A stretch of 5,377 nucleotides of DNA, taken from positions 1 to 5,377 of the forward strand of contig CAYJIK010000108.1 of assembly GCA_964370205.1 (NCBI GenBank), written 5' to 3'. Shown in pieces: positions 4,507 through 5,377 of this stretch; position 1 is the first letter of the stretch, and each line of letters opens with the position of its first letter. The notes beneath the pieces were generated by a model. It made no database searches and was not told the origin of the DNA. It saw only the letters and a list, made by a program, of their open reading frames with translations. This stretch comes from DAMCAP01 sp964370205 (GTDB lineage: Bacteria; Bacillota; Clostridia; Oscillospirales; Ruminococcaceae). A program made the translations under genes and the position numbers.

Positions 4507-5162
4507 TGGTGGCGGTGACGGCGGCTATTGTCAAACCGTTTACACCGCCCATGTCGGGGACAGATCTTGTGCTGTTCTGCCCCGAGAGCGGATATATACC
4601 ACACACACAAGCCCCCGAGCGCATTTCGCTTGCCATGCAGTACGCACGGCACTACAAGGTCCACCTGCTGACCGAGCCGTTTGCGGCAGAGGACTACATA
4701 TCGCTATGTCTTATAGGCCCTGACGGCAGGCCGATACTGGGACAGAGGGCTGTACACCACAACCTTTCCTACCGTGGACTGTTCAGACGTGAAACAGAAT
4801 GTTCGGTGGCAGACACGCCGTTCGGCAGAGTAGCGCTGATGGTGGACGTGGACATAAACTACCCCGACATCATCGATATGGCAAAGCGTCAAGGCGCAGA
4901 GCTTATACTGAACAGCAACTTCATCCAACTATACGACTACTACCCGACACGGATAGAGTACGGCGCTGTAGCCTGTGCTCTACAGAGCGGTGCATATGTT
5001 ATATCGGCAGGCTCTGCGTGCAGTGCGGCGGTGACCCCGAAAGGTCAACACATAGTGCCGATGGGGGACGCTTTGCCGTTTGGGGTTAGTGTAAAAGGTA
5101 GTTTGCACATACCTTTGTCTGCGGATTCAGCCTTATCTGCGGATAAGGCGGTGGGGGGTTAA
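4506..5162 (+). CDS. Nitrilase-superfamily (carbon-nitrogen hydrolase) protein, probably catalytically inactive
   Basis: A 218-residue protein with a nitrilase-like fold. Visible landmarks are TDLVLFCPESGY (19-30; E27 fits the catalytic Glu in 'PE.G'), ISLCLIGPDGRPILGQ (65-80), TPFGRVALMVDVDINYPD (104-121), QGAELILNSNF (129-139) and IEYGAVACALQSGAYVISAGSA (150-171). In active members the triad is Glu-Lys-Cys. Here the Lys position after 'ILG' seems to be Ala82 and the Cys in 'GR-G--IC-D--FPE' aligns with Asp114, so amide or nitrile hydrolysis is doubtful. The N-terminus is also short: the first helix expected between strand 1 and E27 is mostly missing, and family members usually have about 260 residues or more.

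The ATG at 4506 shares its A with the htpG TAA stop (TAATG), suggesting translational coupling; GGGAG lies 11 bases upstream. A GTG at 4488 inside htpG is an in-frame alternative but less likely. The C-terminal 15 or so residues are encoded by repeat-like DNA. Substrate and role are unknown. Confidence 0.85.
   Translation: MVAVTAAIVKPFTPPMSGTDLVLFCPESGYIPHTQAPERISLAMQYARHYKVHLLTEPFAAEDYISLCLIGPDGRPILGQRAVHHNLSYRGLFRRETECSVADTPFGRVALMVDVDINYPDIIDMAKRQGAELILNSNFIQLYDYYPTRIEYGAVACALQSGAYVISAGSACSAAVTPKGQHIVPMGDALPFGVSVKGSLHIPLSADSALSADKAVGG
5114..5149 (+). repeat. Imperfect 18-base tandem repeat and hairpin at the 3' end of the nitrilase-like gene
   Basis: Two adjacent 18-base units (5114-5131 and 5132-5149) share TCTGCGGAT (5118-5126 and 5136-5144) and encode LSADSA and LSADKA. 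The second unit is also a hairpin: GCCTTATC (5130-5137) and GATAAGGC (5142-5149) around TGCG. The stem lies 11 bases before the TAA stop at 5160-5162, and no T-run follows. Confidence 0.7.
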
Positions 5163-5174
5163 GGTAGCTGTTGT

Positions 5175-5324
5175 TCTGTAGGGCATGCACTGTGTGCATG
5201 CCGCAGGGGCGTGGGACGTTGTCCCCCAGAGGAAACGAACGTAAATAAAGATGTTCGGGCGCATAACGACCGCAGACGGTCACATAATGACCGCAAATGG
5301 TCATGTGATATCCGCCCCTACAGA
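5175..5324. repeat. MITE-like intergenic element bounded by TCTGTAGGG inverted ends
   Basis: TCTGTAGGG (5175-5183) is the exact reverse complement of CCCTACAGA (5316-5324), so a 150-base unit has 9-base perfect inverted ends. Inside are GGCATGCAC/GTGCATGCC (5182-5190/5194-5202) with a 3-base loop, GGGAC/GTCCC (5213-5217/5221-5225) with a 3-base loop, and the tandem hairpin pair at 5262-5302. No gene is encoded. Intergenic repeats with TGTAGGGGCG ends are familiar from Oscillospirales genomes (general knowledge, not checked here). Any mobility would need a transposase from elsewhere. Confidence 0.6.
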
Positions 5325-5352
5325 GATGGTGGTTTATTTACGTCCGTCCCCT
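5230..5352. repeat. Overlapping inverted-repeat unit with 20-base arms
   Basis: The left arm (5230-5249) and right arm (5333-5352) are inverted copies at 17 of 20 positions, with a perfect 11-base core ACGTAAATAAA (5239-5249) and TTTATTTACGT (5333-5343). It overlaps but is offset from the 5175-5324 unit. GGGCG (5257-5261) also pairs with CGCCC (5313-5317) inside it. This may mean one element inserted into another, or that the repeat is larger and continues past the window. Confidence 0.6.
5262..5302. repeat. Two tandem 20-base hairpin units
   Basis: Units 5262-5281 and 5283-5302 are identical at 17 of 20 bases. Each holds GACC...GGTC arms (with a further G-C pair possible in the first). The second extends to ATGACC/GGTCAT (5287-5292/5299-5304), and nearby CAC (5281-5283) and GTG (5305-5307) can pair as well. 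They form the centre of the MITE-like element. Confidence 0.7.
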
Positions 5353-5354
5353 GC

Positions 5355-5376
5355 TTTCACGTCCGAGGTGTCACCC
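5355..5376 (+). repeat. Second copy of the 22-base intergenic end motif
   Basis: This stretch matches 2462-2483 at 18 of 22 bases, all four differences being T/C exchanges, with GTCCGAGGTGT as the shared core. The similarity extends leftwards to 5348 (23 of 29 overall). A weaker relative, GAGGTGTAACCTGC, lies at 1639-1652. The window ends one base later, so the right boundary cannot be seen. Confidence 0.65.
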
Positions 5377-5377
5377 C

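Noticed and set aside
4233..4664. 143-codon open frame on the minus strand
   Set aside because: It runs opposite the htpG end and the nitrilase-like start, both supported by clear protein families; its product shows no domain.
4799..5089. 96-codon plus-strand frame inside the nitrilase-like gene
   Set aside because: Arg/His/Cys-rich out-of-frame shadow of a gene supported by family motifs.
5175..5377. CRISPR array
   Set aside because: The two 20-base units are contiguous hairpins separated by one base, not repeats separated by unique spacers of regular length.

Overview
The window looks like chromosomal DNA from an anaerobic Gram-positive of the class Clostridia, probably the Oscillospirales/Ruminococcaceae side. 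This is inferred from the strong AGGAGG-type Shine-Dalgarno sites, the SigA-like promoters, a YbxB-type methyltransferase, a small acidic-tailed membrane protein of clostridial appearance, and intergenic repeats beginning with TGTAGGG. All five supported genes are on the plus strand. No tRNA, rRNA, CRISPR array, transposase or phage gene is visible.

From left to right: a SigA-like promoter (43-71) drives a 70-residue single-pass membrane protein with an acidic tail (107-319). About 390 bases without a gene follow (320-713), rich in inverted repeats and possibly containing a structured RNA. Next is a hypothetical membrane protein (714-1550) with two membrane helices and what may be two PH-like folds; its true start is uncertain. 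A 204-base hairpin-rich spacer (1551-1754) leads into an RsmC/YbxB-like 16S rRNA guanine methyltransferase (1755-2339). A repeat-containing spacer (2340-2601) carries a near-consensus promoter for htpG, the bacterial Hsp90 chaperone (2602-4506). The htpG stop overlaps the start of a nitrilase-superfamily protein (4506-5162) that appears to have lost two of its three catalytic residues. The window ends in a MITE-like, nested inverted-repeat region (5163-5377).

The genes do not form one pathway. The methyltransferase acts in ribosome maturation and HtpG in protein folding. The only tight linkage is htpG with the nitrilase-like gene, which overlap by one base (TAATG) and are probably translationally coupled. 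The spacers carry related repeat material: a 22-base motif with only T/C differences occurs at 2462-2483 and 5355-5376, and a weaker relative lies at 1639-1652.

I found no convincing new multi-gene system. The points most worth a second look are the apparently catalytically dead nitrilase fold coupled to Hsp90, the structured gene-free block after the first gene, the non-canonical start context of the membrane protein, and the intergenic repeat family.
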